Assembly: GCF_003947435.1 (NCBI RefSeq)
Contig: NZ_RCOS01000062.1
Location: 62,001 to 126,000 of the forward strand
DNA: 64,000 bases
Direction: 5' to 3'
From: Candidatus Methanodesulfokora washburnensis
GTDB taxonomy: Archaea > Korarchaeota > Korarchaeia > Korarchaeales > Korarchaeaceae
Positions within the stretch are counted from its first letter, which is position 1; each line of letters opens with the position of its first letter. Positions 11,119 to 21,133 of the stretch are shown here, one piece after another. Below the pieces are notes generated by a model, which was not told the DNA's origin, did no database searches, and worked only from the letters and a program-made list of their open reading frames with translations. Both the position numbers and the translations under genes were made by a program.

Positions 11119-12077
11119 CTCAGATTAGATGTCGGTGTGAGAATATAAGGATGCCTAAGGAAGTTTATATATGGTGGACCTGTTGTCACTGGGTGATAAG
11201 CCTGAGACATGCAATAACACTGCTGATGCTGGTCATTTTCACCCTTCAGCCTGTTCTCGCAGCACAAAATGTTTCAACTATTGGGATAAAATTTGGGGAT
11301 GACTTCTCAGCATATCTAAACTCTGACATAATCAGGATAATACATCAGGAGGATCTGCAGTGGGTTCAGGGAGTTGTGGGAGCTCCTCTGATACCTGAGC
11401 TTTACTACAGCGGAGAATTGATAATAGGACCTCAGAAAACAGGCGTTGCGAGGATGGCTATAATACCAACGCTGGAGGACAAGAAGGCAGTTGTCAGCTA
11501 CTTGATAAATAAGAGTATAATAAGTCCTATAACTCTTCACACGCTCATGACCTTCATTTTCCCTGATGGAATCGTCATAACAAATGTGAGATATGATGTG
11601 GGCAAGAATGGGACGATGATAATCGTCCAAGCAGATGCTCAGATGAACAATCCCTACATAAAGCTGTACAACCTGACCTTTTACACTACCACAATCGGCA
11701 AAACTATAAATATAAACTATGCTGTTAAAGCAAACTTGTCATCCCTGAAAGGATATATCATCCAGAAAGGGGATTATGAAGCAATATCTCTATCTCCTAT
11801 TCTCACACTTCTCCCCAAAGATGTTGTCGGCATAATTGATGTCGCATTTCCGGAGCAGCTCCACATAACAGGAGGAAGCCCTGCACCAAAGCAGATAATA
11901 TGGAATGAGGCAAAATGGCAGTATTCATCGAACCTCATGGGAAAGGACATAGAGGTGTACTTCTCTGAGATAGCCCCTCCTCCAAACCAGATCCTCTTAT
12001 GGTTTGTCGCCATGATACCTCCCATTCTAATAGGGCTTTTTGTAGCATGGAAGATCAGGAAGAATAAGAGGGGGTAA
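11055..12077 (+). CDS. Hypothetical secreted/membrane protein; true start probably inside the ORF
   Basis: Signal-like MRHAITLLMLVIFTLQPVLA and C-terminal TM helix followed by KIRKNKRG. Confidence 0.6.
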   Translation: MVFPHKNLLKLRSRLKLSLSTSQIRCRCENIRMPKEVYIWWTCCHWVISLRHAITLLMLVIFTLQPVLAAQNVSTIGIKFGDDFSAYLNSDIIRIIHQEDLQWVQGVVGAPLIPELYYSGELIIGPQKTGVARMAIIPTLEDKKAVVSYLINKSIISPITLHTLMTFIFPDGIVITNVRYDVGKNGTMIIVQADAQMNNPYIKLYNLTFYTTTIGKTININYAVKANLSSLKGYIIQKGDYEAISLSPILTLLPKDVVGIIDVAFPEQLHITGGSPAPKQIIWNEAKWQYSSNLMGKDIEVYFSEIAPPPNQILLWFVAMIPPILIGLFVAWKIRKNKRG

Positions 12078-12078
12078 A

Positions 12079-12489
12079 TCAGTCTATCTCCGATATCTCC
12101 ACTTCTTTCACAAAATCCAGCTTTTTTATCTCCTCAACAAGCTCAGATATGCTTTTGCAATTAGTTAAGTCTGCTATTATCACCCATTCGGCAAGTTCTC
12201 CTCTTCTGACAGTCCTAGATTCTGTCAAAAGGAGGTCTACATTGTTATCAGCCAATATGGTCGCAACTCTGGCCAGAACACCAGGCCTGTCGGCCATCAA
12301 TACCCTCAACTTGTTCACCTTTGCCTGAACTCCAACAAGGGGAATTATCCTTATCTCCTTTCTGCTGGAGTTGGCTGTTATCATGAGCTTCATTCCCTCC
12401 CTTATCCCGAGCAGCCTCCTTATCCTGAGAGGTATTGTTATCCTACTTTTAGAATCAACAACTACGAAATCATATATATCAGTCCCCAT
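12079..12489 (-). CDS. AbrB/SpoVT-like DNA-binding domain fused to ACT domain; putative amino-acid-responsive regulator
   Basis: VVDSKSRITIPLRIRRLLGIREGMKLMI (AbrB) followed by KLRVLMADRPGVLARVATILADNNVDL (ACT). Confidence 0.75.
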   Translation of the reverse strand: MGTDIYDFVVVDSKSRITIPLRIRRLLGIREGMKLMITANSSRKEIRIIPLVGVQAKVNKLRVLMADRPGVLARVATILADNNVDLLLTESRTVRRGELAEWVIIADLTNCKSISELVEEIKKLDFVKEVEISEID

Positions 12490-12570
12490 TGTCCCACTTA
12501 TGAGGGATTTGAGGGGAAAAGCTTATAAAGTCAAGCGATTTCTCCCACCAATGTGGGAGGTGGGTAAGAA

Positions 12571-13395
12571 GTGGGAAAAATAGAAATAGCAGCTGTCTGC
12601 ATAATAGCAGGCCTCCTTCTCGGGTTATTTCTCGGAATAGGATACAAGAAACCGGAACAACAGAAATGTGCATACACTGTTGGAAAATTCACGGAACAAC
12701 CTAAACAGGAGGTTGTGATAGTGTATGGATTTGATGCAAACTACCCTCCGTTCACCTTTCTGCTGCCAAATGGAACTCCGGCTGGATTCGATGTCGATGT
12801 AATAAATTTGATAGCTAAAAAATATGGTTGGAAAGTAGTGTACAAGCCGTGGGACTGGTCAACGATAGTCACAGCTCTGGAGAGAGGGGACATAGATATA
12901 ATAGCCTCAGGAATGACCTTCACTGCTGCTAGATCTGAGAAGATCTGGTTTTCTGTTCCCTACTACTCATATGTGCATGAGCTTGTTGTAAGGGCTGGTG
13001 AGAAGAGATCTGCTGAGAAGATACTCAACTCCGGTGAGTACATAGCTGTCCAGACAGGCTCCACATCAGATGAGTGGGCCAACAGATTGATCTCTCAGGG
13101 ATACAACTTCAAGAAACTGGGCTTGGATTCCTATGTCTCTGCATTGCAGGCACTTCTTGATGGCAGGGCAACTGCATTGATAACAGATTCTGCATTTTTC
13201 GAGCCATATCTGAAGAAAAATCCGGAACTAGCAGGTAAACTGAAGGTCGTTGAGACATTGGGCGCACCTCAATGCTATGCGATAGCCACTAGGCCTGAGG
13301 ACAAATGGCTCAGGGACATGATCAACAGCGCTTTAGAGGAGCTGATGAACAGCCCTGATTGGAACAGGCTTCTTGATAAATGGGGCCTCGGGTGA
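12571..13395 (+). CDS. Amino-acid ABC transporter substrate-binding protein
   Basis: PBP-type FDANYPPFTFLLPNGTPAGFDVDVINLIAKKYGW; signal-type N-terminus. Confidence 0.88.
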   Translation: MGKIEIAAVCIIAGLLLGLFLGIGYKKPEQQKCAYTVGKFTEQPKQEVVIVYGFDANYPPFTFLLPNGTPAGFDVDVINLIAKKYGWKVVYKPWDWSTIVTALERGDIDIIASGMTFTAARSEKIWFSVPYYSYVHELVVRAGEKRSAEKILNSGEYIAVQTGSTSDEWANRLISQGYNFKKLGLDSYVSALQALLDGRATALITDSAFFEPYLKKNPELAGKLKVVETLGAPQCYAIATRPEDKWLRDMINSALEELMNSPDWNRLLDKWGLG

Positions 13396-14068
13396 GCAGA
13401 TGACCTCCTACTCTTTTTTCCTCAGCTACATTCCCTTTATAGCAGAAGGAGCCTTATGGACGATATGCTTAGTGGGAGGAGGTATTGGCCTTGGATTCAT
13501 CATAGGGATACCTGTCGCCCTAGGCCAGGTATATGGTGGAAGAACGCTCAGATATGTAATAGAGCCATACCTTTGGTTCTTCAGAGGAGTTCCTCTTCTC
13601 GTGCAGTTGTTCCTCTTCTACTGGGGATTGCTTCCCTCAATTGGATTTAAGCTAGATCCTCTTGAGACCAGCATTTTAGTGCTGGGATTGAGGAGCGGGG
13701 CATATCAATCACAGATATTTCGTAGTGCAATGGAGTCTGTTGAGAAGGGCCAATTCCTTGCAGCTATGTCCATAGGAATGTCAAGGGGGCAAGCAATGCT
13801 TTATATAATACTCCCTCAGGCATTGAGGATCTCTATTCCAGGATGGGCCAATGAATACGCCATAATGCTGAAGGACTCAGCCATATGTTTCTCCCTTGGC
13901 GTGATGGAAATTCTAACAAGGGCTAGATATACAGCGATAGCAACAGGCATGGCCTTACTTCCCTATCTATTTGCTGGCATTTTCTTCATACTTCTCACCA
14001 ATTTAGGAACGGGAATACTAAACACGGCATATAAGAGGCTTAGAATACCTGGATCAATTGGGGTGTAG
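13373..14068 (+). CDS. Amino-acid ABC transporter permease (HisM/GlnP type)
   Basis: Polar amino acid permease motif AAMSIGMSRGQAMLYIILPQALRISIPGWANEY. Confidence 0.87.
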   Translation: MINGASGEQMTSYSFFLSYIPFIAEGALWTICLVGGGIGLGFIIGIPVALGQVYGGRTLRYVIEPYLWFFRGVPLLVQLFLFYWGLLPSIGFKLDPLETSILVLGLRSGAYQSQIFRSAMESVEKGQFLAAMSIGMSRGQAMLYIILPQALRISIPGWANEYAIMLKDSAICFSLGVMEILTRARYTAIATGMALLPYLFAGIFFILLTNLGTGILNTAYKRLRIPGSIGV

Positions 14069-14070
14069 CC

Positions 14071-14814
14071 ATGCTCGAGGTGGAAAATATATATAAGAGC
14101 TATGGGAATGTAAAAGCATTAAATGGCGTCACATTTAGCTTGGAAAAAGGGGAAACGAAGGTTATAGCAGGACCGAGCGGGGCTGGAAAGAGCACGCTGC
14201 TCAAGTGCATAAACCTGCTTATAAAGCCGGATAGAGGCAGGATATTCCTGGAGGGGGAGGAGATAACAAGCCCAAACACGAATATAAGTAAGGTGAGGCA
14301 GAAAATTGGATTTGTATTTCAAGAGTTTAATTTATTCAACCATTTGACTGTATTGGGAAACGTCATGATAGGGCTGACGAAAGTGAAAAAGATGCCGAAA
14401 GAAGAAGCCCTGAGAAGAGCTAAGGAGGCTCTGGAAATGGTGCATATAGGGGAGGATCTGTGGAACAGGTATCCATCACAGATTTCAGGAGGAGAAAAGC
14501 AGAGAACTGCAATAGCCAGGGCTTTGGCGATGGATCCTGTCCTAATGCTTTATGATGAGCCCACATCCGCCTTAGATCCGAATCTGGCAGCTGAGGTACT
14601 TCAGGTGATAAAGGAGCTCTCTAGATCGGGCATGACAAGCCTCATCGTGACTCATGAGATGAGCTTCGCCCTAGAAGTGGCTGATGAGATGCTCTTCATG
14701 TTTGATGGAAGAATAGTTCATGCTGCATCTCCTGTGGAGTTGCTCTCAAATCCAAAGCACGAGCTGGCATCCAGATTTCTCAGGTTGGGTGGAGGAAATG
14801 GATTTCTGGGTTGA
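14071..14814 (+). CDS. Amino-acid ABC transporter ATP-binding protein (GlnQ type)
   Basis: Walker A GPSGAGKSTLL, signature QISGGEKQR, Walker B MLYDEPTSALD. Confidence 0.92.
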   Translation: MLEVENIYKSYGNVKALNGVTFSLEKGETKVIAGPSGAGKSTLLKCINLLIKPDRGRIFLEGEEITSPNTNISKVRQKIGFVFQEFNLFNHLTVLGNVMIGLTKVKKMPKEEALRRAKEALEMVHIGEDLWNRYPSQISGGEKQRTAIARALAMDPVLMLYDEPTSALDPNLAAEVLQVIKELSRSGMTSLIVTHEMSFALEVADEMLFMFDGRIVHAASPVELLSNPKHELASRFLRLGGGNGFLG

Positions 14815-15442
14815 ATTTCTGGGATCTCTGCTGAATGGTCTGCTGACAACACTGCAGATGGTGCTCATAGCAGCGCCAGCGGGAGTTATTATGGGCTTAC
14901 TCCTTGGAACAATGCGGGTATATGGTGGAAGAATAATCTCATCAATATCCTTCGCTATAACAGCTGTCTTCAGAGGATTTCCCCTTTTAGTCACACTTTT
15001 CATCCTGTTTTTTGGCCTTCCAGAGGTTGGAATATATATCTCCCCGTTTTGGGCTGCAGTAACAGGCTTTGTGCTCTGTAGCGGAGCATATATATCTGAG
15101 TACGTGAGAGGCTCCATTCTATCTGTGGAGGAAGGACAGTCGCTAGCAGCCAGATCTATTGGAATGACAAAGTTCCAAGAAATTCTGTACATAATACTTC
15201 CTCAGGCCATCAGAAGGGCCATTCCGAGCATATCAAACGAGATAGCATACATGATCCAGTACTCCTCATTGGCCTTTGCGATAGGAGTTCAGGAGATGTT
15301 TTCTGTATCAAAGACTTTTAATTCTATATACTTTAGATCTGTGGAGATATTTTCTGCGCTGGCCATAACGTATCTCGCAATCGAGGGAATTGCAACATAC
15401 ATATTCAAAATAATAGAAAAAAGATTTCGAGTGCCACCGTAA
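14720..15442 (+). CDS. Second amino-acid ABC transporter permease; likely true start near 14799
   Basis: RSIGMTKFQEILYIILPQAIRRAIPSISNE permease motif. Confidence 0.85.
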   Translation: MLHLLWSCSQIQSTSWHPDFSGWVEEMDFWVEFLGSLLNGLLTTLQMVLIAAPAGVIMGLLLGTMRVYGGRIISSISFAITAVFRGFPLLVTLFILFFGLPEVGIYISPFWAAVTGFVLCSGAYISEYVRGSILSVEEGQSLAARSIGMTKFQEILYIILPQAIRRAIPSISNEIAYMIQYSSLAFAIGVQEMFSVSKTFNSIYFRSVEIFSALAITYLAIEGIATYIFKIIEKRFRVPP

Positions 15443-15592
15443 TTTCTGAGGTGAAAAATTGTTGTGAAGTTCATTTATAACAACGTCTATGCTTCAAAAT
15501 TGAAAGGATCATGCCTGCAGCTACTTTATACATTTGTACCCTCTGGGGAAAATATTTTAATTCTCGTTCCACAGGACAGGGTATAAGGATAA

Positions 15593-16078
15593 ATGTGGTG
15601 TGTGGTGATTGGATTGCCCGACTTCGGCTACTCTTATGGAGCTGAGCTGAGGGAGAATGAAGCCAGAGCATCAGGCAGAGACCTGAGAGTCTCCTTCAAG
15701 GAGATGGTGGAACTAGCCAGAGCGATAAAGGGAATGAAGCTATCTGAGGCAAAGGCTCTGCTAGAGGAGGTAATTGCTATGAAGAGGCCCATACCGTTCA
15801 AAAGGTATAAGAAGGGCGTAGGCCACAGAAAACAGCTCTCTGGATGGAAGATAGGGAGATATCCCGTGAAGGCCTCAAAGTTGATGCTCAAAATTCTGAC
15901 AAATGCGGAGTACAATGCAATACAAAAGGGTCTAGATGCGGATTCCCTCTATATAAAGCATGTGGCTGCTCAGCAGGGACCAAAGCTGAGAAGAATATTC
16001 TACAGAGCAATGGGAAGAGCTACCCCTAGGATAGAGCAGCTTACTCATGTTGAAGTTGTTGTGGAGGAGAGAGGATGA
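15593..16078 (+). CDS. rpl22: Ribosomal protein uL22
   Basis: EARASGRDLRVSFKEMVELARAIKGMKLSEAKALLEEVI; C-terminal RGxxxPR-like GRATPR; operon order. Confidence 0.95.
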   Translation: MWCVVIGLPDFGYSYGAELRENEARASGRDLRVSFKEMVELARAIKGMKLSEAKALLEEVIAMKRPIPFKRYKKGVGHRKQLSGWKIGRYPVKASKLMLKILTNAEYNAIQKGLDADSLYIKHVAAQQGPKLRRIFYRAMGRATPRIEQLTHVEVVVEERG

Positions 16079-16791
16079 GCGTCAGCAAGAATCTTCCTGT
16101 TTACAAGAGGATAATTCAGGAGGGATGGAGAAAAGCTGCTCTGAAGGAGTTTCTTAGCAAATATCTGGAAAGGGCTGGATTTCATGATGTGAAGCTTGTG
16201 GAGACATCCCTAAGGGAGATAATAACTATATATGTGGAGAGACCTGGGATAGTTATAGGGAAATCCGGAAAGCTAAGCAAAAAGCTAACAGACATCCTTA
16301 AGGAGAGATTTGGGTTTGAAAATCCCTACATAAGGGCTGAGAAAGTTGAGGAACCGTTCCTCTCAGCTAGGATAATAGCTCATTTCATCGCATCTAGGAT
16401 AATGAGGGGCGAGAAACACAGAAGAGTGGCATTCATGGCTATAAACAGAGCCCTATCCTCTGGAGCAAGGGGAATAGAGATAAAAATAGCAGGAAAGTTT
16501 GGAAGCCAGAGGGCTAGGGAGGAGAGGTTTAGGGCGGGAGTGATTTACAGGTGCGGCGAGGATGTGATGAGCCATGTCGATTACGCCGTTGAGCACATTC
16601 TTCTCCCTCAGGGAGTGATGGGAGTCAGAGTTAGATTGGTCAAGCCGATAGAATCGATGCCGGATAGAGTTCTGATAAAAGAGGAGAAGATAGCCGAGAT
16701 CCTCGAGAGGATCAAGGCGGAGAAGGAAAAGGAGGAGGTTGAGAAAGTTGACCATGAAGAAAATGTCAGTCCTGAGGGAAATGAGCAATGA
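16075..16791 (+). CDS. rps3: Ribosomal protein uS3
   Basis: KH domain ITIYVERPGIVIGKSGKLSKKL; operon order. Confidence 0.95.
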   Translation: MSVSKNLPVYKRIIQEGWRKAALKEFLSKYLERAGFHDVKLVETSLREIITIYVERPGIVIGKSGKLSKKLTDILKERFGFENPYIRAEKVEEPFLSARIIAHFIASRIMRGEKHRRVAFMAINRALSSGARGIEIKIAGKFGSQRAREERFRAGVIYRCGEDVMSHVDYAVEHILLPQGVMGVRVRLVKPIESMPDRVLIKEEKIAEILERIKAEKEKEEVEKVDHEENVSPEGNEQ

Positions 16792-16957
16792 GGAACTGCT
16801 TAACAGGTTAAGTGAGCTGAGAAAGGAGCTCTTCCTGCAGAGGTACAAGCTCTCAACAGGAGGAACTGGAGGAGAGAAAACTCACTTAAGAAGGGAGATA
16901 AGAAGGGAGATTGCAAGAATTCTCACTGTGTTGAGGGAGAGAGGAATAACAAGATGA
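16739..16957 (+). CDS. rpl29: Ribosomal protein uL29
   Basis: MSNEELLNRLSELRKELFLQRYKLSTGG...REIRREIARILTVLRER. Confidence 0.92.
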   Translation: MRKLTMKKMSVLREMSNEELLNRLSELRKELFLQRYKLSTGGTGGEKTHLRREIRREIARILTVLRERGITR

Positions 16958-17217
16958 GGAAGGGAAGCAACATACTGTATCATGAGATAATAGGTCTGGA
17001 GGTGGAAGTTGTGTTCTCGCCAAATCCATATGAAATTGGGATGAGGGGGAGAGTTGTGGATGAGACGATGAACCTTTTAATACTTGACACAAGAAGAGGA
17101 AGAAAGAAGGTGGAGAAAAGGGATAGGGTGTTCAGAATGAAGCTTGATGATGGTGTCTTTGATGTTTATGGCACAAAGTTGATAGGAAGACCTGAGGAGA
17201 GGGTGAAAAGGATATGA
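16954..17217 (+). CDS. rnp1: Ribonuclease P protein component 1 (Rpp29/Pop4 family)
   Basis: HEIIGLEVEVVFSPNPYEIGMRGRVVDETMNLLIL; canonical position between L29 and S17. Confidence 0.9.
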   Translation: MRKGSNILYHEIIGLEVEVVFSPNPYEIGMRGRVVDETMNLLILDTRRGRKKVEKRDRVFRMKLDDGVFDVYGTKLIGRPEERVKRI

Positions 17218-17555
17218 GCCTGAGAAAGCTCCCTGATTACATTGTTAGGGATGTAAATCCCCCTTCTTCTGAATGCAATGATAAGAACTGCCCTTGGCAT
17301 GGGAAAATAAGTTTAAGAAAGGGAATTCTTGAGGGCGAGGTGGTCTCAACTAGGATGACAGGAACTGTCACAGTTCTCGTGGAGTACCTCCTTTACTCCA
17401 AGAAATACAACAGGTATGAGAGGAGGACATCAAAGATACATGCTCATCTACCTCCTTGCATAACTGTGAAAGAGGGGGATAAGGTGAGAATAGCAGAGGT
17501 TAGAAGACTGGCAAAGACCGTCAGCCATGTGGTGATCGGGACTTTGAACAAGTAG
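17214..17555 (+). CDS. rps17: Ribosomal protein uS17
   Basis: GEVVSTRMTGTVTVLVEYLLYSKKYNRYERRTSKIHAHLP. Confidence 0.94.
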   Translation: MSLRKLPDYIVRDVNPPSSECNDKNCPWHGKISLRKGILEGEVVSTRMTGTVTVLVEYLLYSKKYNRYERRTSKIHAHLPPCITVKEGDKVRIAEVRRLAKTVSHVVIGTLNK

Positions 17556-17557
17556 AA

Positions 17558-18664
17558 CTAGCTTTTGGTCCTCCTCCAGCCATATTTACTCGTGTCATAA
17601 AACGGCATCTCCGAAACAACAACATCTATCAGATCCCCTTTTACATCAACTTGAAGAGCTGTCCCCACTGAGGAGAGATCGGGTCTTAGATATGCCATCC
17701 CTATTCCTGAGTTTACAGTCGGGCTATATGTTCCGCTTGTGACATATCCGACAGCCTCTCCATTTTTTATCACTTTTGCTCCATGTCTGGGACTTCTTCT
17801 GCTAGTGCTCTTTATTCCAACCCTTATCTTATCAGGAACTCTGTTTAAAAGTGCCTCTTTTCCTATGAACTCCTTTTCATAGCTGACAACCGCTTCCAAT
17901 GCTGCCTCCTTTGGTGTGGTGCTTTCGTCCATGTCCTGGCCATATAGGCACATTCCTGCCTCCAGCCTGAGTATGTCCCTGGCCCCCAGCCCGCAGGGCT
18001 TTGCCCCTCTTTTCACAATCTCTCTGAAGAATAGGATGCCTTTTTTCACATCCCTGAATATGACCTCATATCCATCCTCCCCTGTGTATCCAGATCTGCT
18101 GACAAGAACAGGCAAGCCATTGAATGAGCTTTCAGCCATCCTGTACCTCTTTATATCGAGCTTTCCCAGAAGATCCTCAGTTATCTCCCTGCTCCTCGGT
18201 CCCTGAACTGCTACCATCACTGTCTTCATAGTTTCATCCTCTATCTCAACATCAAAGCCCCTTTCCTCCTTCACTCTGTTGAGCCAAGAGAGTATTTTAT
18301 CCCTGCTTCCAGCGTTCACAACCATGAGGAATCTGTCATCAGAAAGTCTGAAAACAGTATCATCATCCATTATGCCAGCTCTATCATTTAGTATCAGTGT
18401 GTATCTCCCTCTTCCTATCTCCACATCTACATCATTTGTGCAGACAAGCTGGAGAAATCTGAGGGAGTCCTTTCCTGATATGAAGAGCCTGCCCATGTGG
18501 GATACATCGAATACTCCTACATCATTTCTCACGGAGAGGGTCTCCTCTATTGAGCTAGTGTACTTAAGTGGCATCTCCCATCCATTGAATATTGTGAAAG
18601 TTGCACCGAGAGAGGCATGATCCTCATACAAGGGGGTCCTCAAGTGCATATTCAGCTGTGCCAC
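17558..18664 (-). CDS. gcvT: Glycine cleavage system T protein (aminomethyltransferase)
   Basis: TPLYEDHASLGATFTIFNGWEMPLKY...VFDVSHMGRL; RSGYTGEDGYEV. Confidence 0.92.
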   Translation of the reverse strand: MAQLNMHLRTPLYEDHASLGATFTIFNGWEMPLKYTSSIEETLSVRNDVGVFDVSHMGRLFISGKDSLRFLQLVCTNDVDVEIGRGRYTLILNDRAGIMDDDTVFRLSDDRFLMVVNAGSRDKILSWLNRVKEERGFDVEIEDETMKTVMVAVQGPRSREITEDLLGKLDIKRYRMAESSFNGLPVLVSRSGYTGEDGYEVIFRDVKKGILFFREIVKRGAKPCGLGARDILRLEAGMCLYGQDMDESTTPKEAALEAVVSYEKEFIGKEALLNRVPDKIRVGIKSTSRRSPRHGAKVIKNGEAVGYVTSGTYSPTVNSGIGMAYLRPDLSSVGTALQVDVKGDLIDVVVSEMPFYDTSKYGWRRTKS

Positions 18665-18772
18665 AGCAAGCTCTTAACTTTATCTGAAAACGAGGGAAAC
18701 TTTTATATTTTTCCTCCAGTAATTTAATGTCTACCAACGATAACATTGTTTCTAATTGTCCGGTGATTCTAG

Positions 18773-20080
18773 ATGCTTGAGAGCGAGGGAGGCAATATAT
18801 TGTCATCTGATGTAGACCTTATATCTTACTCCTACACGATGTTCAACAACTTCAGTAAACCGGATGCCATCATAAGACCTTCTGATCCGGAGGAGGTATC
18901 ATCTATCCTGAAAAGCTTATCTGATGAGAGAAAAAAGGTGTTTGTTAGGGGAAATGGGACTTCTTTTGTGGGATGCCCGGCTGAGGGAGGAGTTCTGATA
19001 GAGACAAGGAGGATGGGTGAAATTCTCGAGATAGATGAGGAGGATCTCACAGCAACAGTTGAATCAGGAGTTCAGATCGGCAATCTCCTGAAAAATCTTC
19101 CAAAGGATCTCTTCTTCCCAATAGATCCAGATGGACTCTCCCTCTCGACATTTGGAGGGGTTATAGCAGAGGATTCAGCTTCCCCCTTATCTCTCGCATA
19201 TGGCACAGCCGGAAGCACATTGCTGGGCTTAGAAGTTGTTTTGCCAGATGGAAGCTTAATGGAGCTGGGATCAACCACAATAGGGGCTAGAGGGATTGAG
19301 AGCTTATTTATTGGAACAGAGGGATCCCTTGGTGTAATAACAAAAGTTAAGATAAGGCTTTACAGGAGACCTGAGAGACTATTGCTCTACGAAATAGATG
19401 TGCCCCATGTAGAGGATGCCATTGAGATGCACTCCCTTGTCGACGCATCTGGCATTCCATTGCTTGGATTTGAGTTCTACTACAGGGATTTATTTGAGTT
19501 GGGAGGAAAAGAGGTTAGTATGGGAGCTAGAGTTCACATGCTGCTCAAAGCACCTCAAAGAGAGGATGAAATACATAAGAAGATAGAATCCATAGCTGAA
19601 AGAGAGGGAGCCCTGAAAATCGATGTTGAGGAATATGACCCAATGTACCTCCCGAAATGGAAGGGAAGGGGATATCTGATAGAGGGATTGAAATCCACAT
19701 GCAGAACTGCTAGCTTTCTCAGCTTTACCGTGCCAAGGGACAGCATATTTGAGTCCATAAGCAGGATAGATGCAATAGGATCGAGGATGAAACTTGAGAC
19801 AGTTACCATGGTGAATCCCGGCATGAACTGGATCTTAACCGGGTTCACATATGACTTCTCTGATGAAAAAGAGATGAAAAGAGCTGAAAGAGCATTGAAA
19901 ATGGCAATAGATCAGTTATCTGAGATACAAGCTATTTTCGGTTTCGGCACAGGAACAGGAACAAATATGGCCGGTTTGAAGCTCAAAAGCCTGGATAACA
20001 GGGAGCTTTTCGAGAGAGTGAAGAGATGCATTGATCCAAACTTCATGATGAACCCTATTTTCATGCCAGAGGAGGAGTGA
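18773..20080 (+). CDS. FAD-binding oxidoreductase (GlcD/D-lactate dehydrogenase-like)
   Basis: FAD_binding_4 motifs VRGNGTSFVGCPAEGGVLIETRRM; PIDPDGLSLSTFGGVIAEDSASP. Confidence 0.88.
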   Translation: MLESEGGNILSSDVDLISYSYTMFNNFSKPDAIIRPSDPEEVSSILKSLSDERKKVFVRGNGTSFVGCPAEGGVLIETRRMGEILEIDEEDLTATVESGVQIGNLLKNLPKDLFFPIDPDGLSLSTFGGVIAEDSASPLSLAYGTAGSTLLGLEVVLPDGSLMELGSTTIGARGIESLFIGTEGSLGVITKVKIRLYRRPERLLLYEIDVPHVEDAIEMHSLVDASGIPLLGFEFYYRDLFELGGKEVSMGARVHMLLKAPQREDEIHKKIESIAEREGALKIDVEEYDPMYLPKWKGRGYLIEGLKSTCRTASFLSFTVPRDSIFESISRIDAIGSRMKLETVTMVNPGMNWILTGFTYDFSDEKEMKRAERALKMAIDQLSEIQAIFGFGTGTGTNMAGLKLKSLDNRELFERVKRCIDPNFMMNPIFMPEEE

Positions 20081-21129
20081 TCATGCTCTCCGAGGGAACT
20101 TGGAGGGAGATATCGAGATGCATTTCATGTGGGGCATGTAATGAGGGCTGTTCCTTGTTTCATGCATCTGAGAGAAAGGAGAGCTTGGGTCCAAGATCGA
20201 GGATTAACATTGTCAGGGCCATAAACACCAAAGTCGCACAGCTCTCAATAAACTCAATAGAGCATCTTTATCTGTGCGGCTCATGTACTGTATGCAACAA
20301 ATATTGCCCGCTGAACATAGACATAGCAGGCTTGATGATCAGGATAAGGGAGGAGCTTATCAGAGCTGGATATGTGCCTCCATACAATATAGCCCGAATG
20401 AGAAGGAACATAGAGGTAAATGATCATCCATGGGATTCTTGGGACAAGGGAAAGTGGATCCAAGTGAGGAGATCAGCCAGGCCAAAGAAACATCTTTTCT
20501 TCGCTGGATGCTGGACAACAAGGTCTCAGGATATGGCTAATTCAGCATATATGGTGGCAAAGAAAGTTGTTAAAGATGATCTAGGCCTTTTAGAATCAGC
20601 TGAACCATGTTGTGGTTATCCTCTGAAGATAGCTGGACATGTGGATGCATATAAGGAGGTTCTCATGAGAGCAAGATCCAAGATAGAGGGTTTTGAGGAC
20701 ATAGTCACTCCATGTATCTCGTGCAAAGAGAGCTTTAAGGAGTCTGGATTGAGCTCCCATTATCTCCTTGAGATGGTACCTGAGGATCTAGAGGCAATAA
20801 AGAGGAGGTCAGGAAAAGCAGCTCTTATAGGATCGTGCAGGGATTCCTTTACAGATAAGGCGAGGAACATACTAGAGATTGCCGGATATGATGTTGTTGA
20901 TCTGCCCGATTGGTGTTGCATGGACTGCGGATTTTCCCTTGCATACACGATATCTCAAGACTTGATGAAATCCGTCGCATCTAAAATCATGGAAACTGCC
21001 TCTGATCTCGGAGCAGATATGCTAGTGATTGTTGATCCATTTTCCTATTACCTTTTCTCGAGCATAGAAGGGGGAAAGATCGAGATTCGGGATATCTACA
21101 GCATCTTACTTGACTCCTTCAGGCTATAA
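20077..21129 (+). CDS. (Fe-S)-binding protein, GlcF/HdrD-like
   Basis: CISCGACNEGC, CGSCTVCNKYCP ferredoxin motifs plus CCG-type motif ESAEPCCGYPLKI and DWCCMDCGFS. Confidence 0.87.
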   Translation: MIMLSEGTWREISRCISCGACNEGCSLFHASERKESLGPRSRINIVRAINTKVAQLSINSIEHLYLCGSCTVCNKYCPLNIDIAGLMIRIREELIRAGYVPPYNIARMRRNIEVNDHPWDSWDKGKWIQVRRSARPKKHLFFAGCWTTRSQDMANSAYMVAKKVVKDDLGLLESAEPCCGYPLKIAGHVDAYKEVLMRARSKIEGFEDIVTPCISCKESFKESGLSSHYLLEMVPEDLEAIKRRSGKAALIGSCRDSFTDKARNILEIAGYDVVDLPDWCCMDCGFSLAYTISQDLMKSVASKIMETASDLGADMLVIVDPFSYYLFSSIEGGKIEIRDIYSILLDSFRL

Positions 21130-21133
21130 ATCT

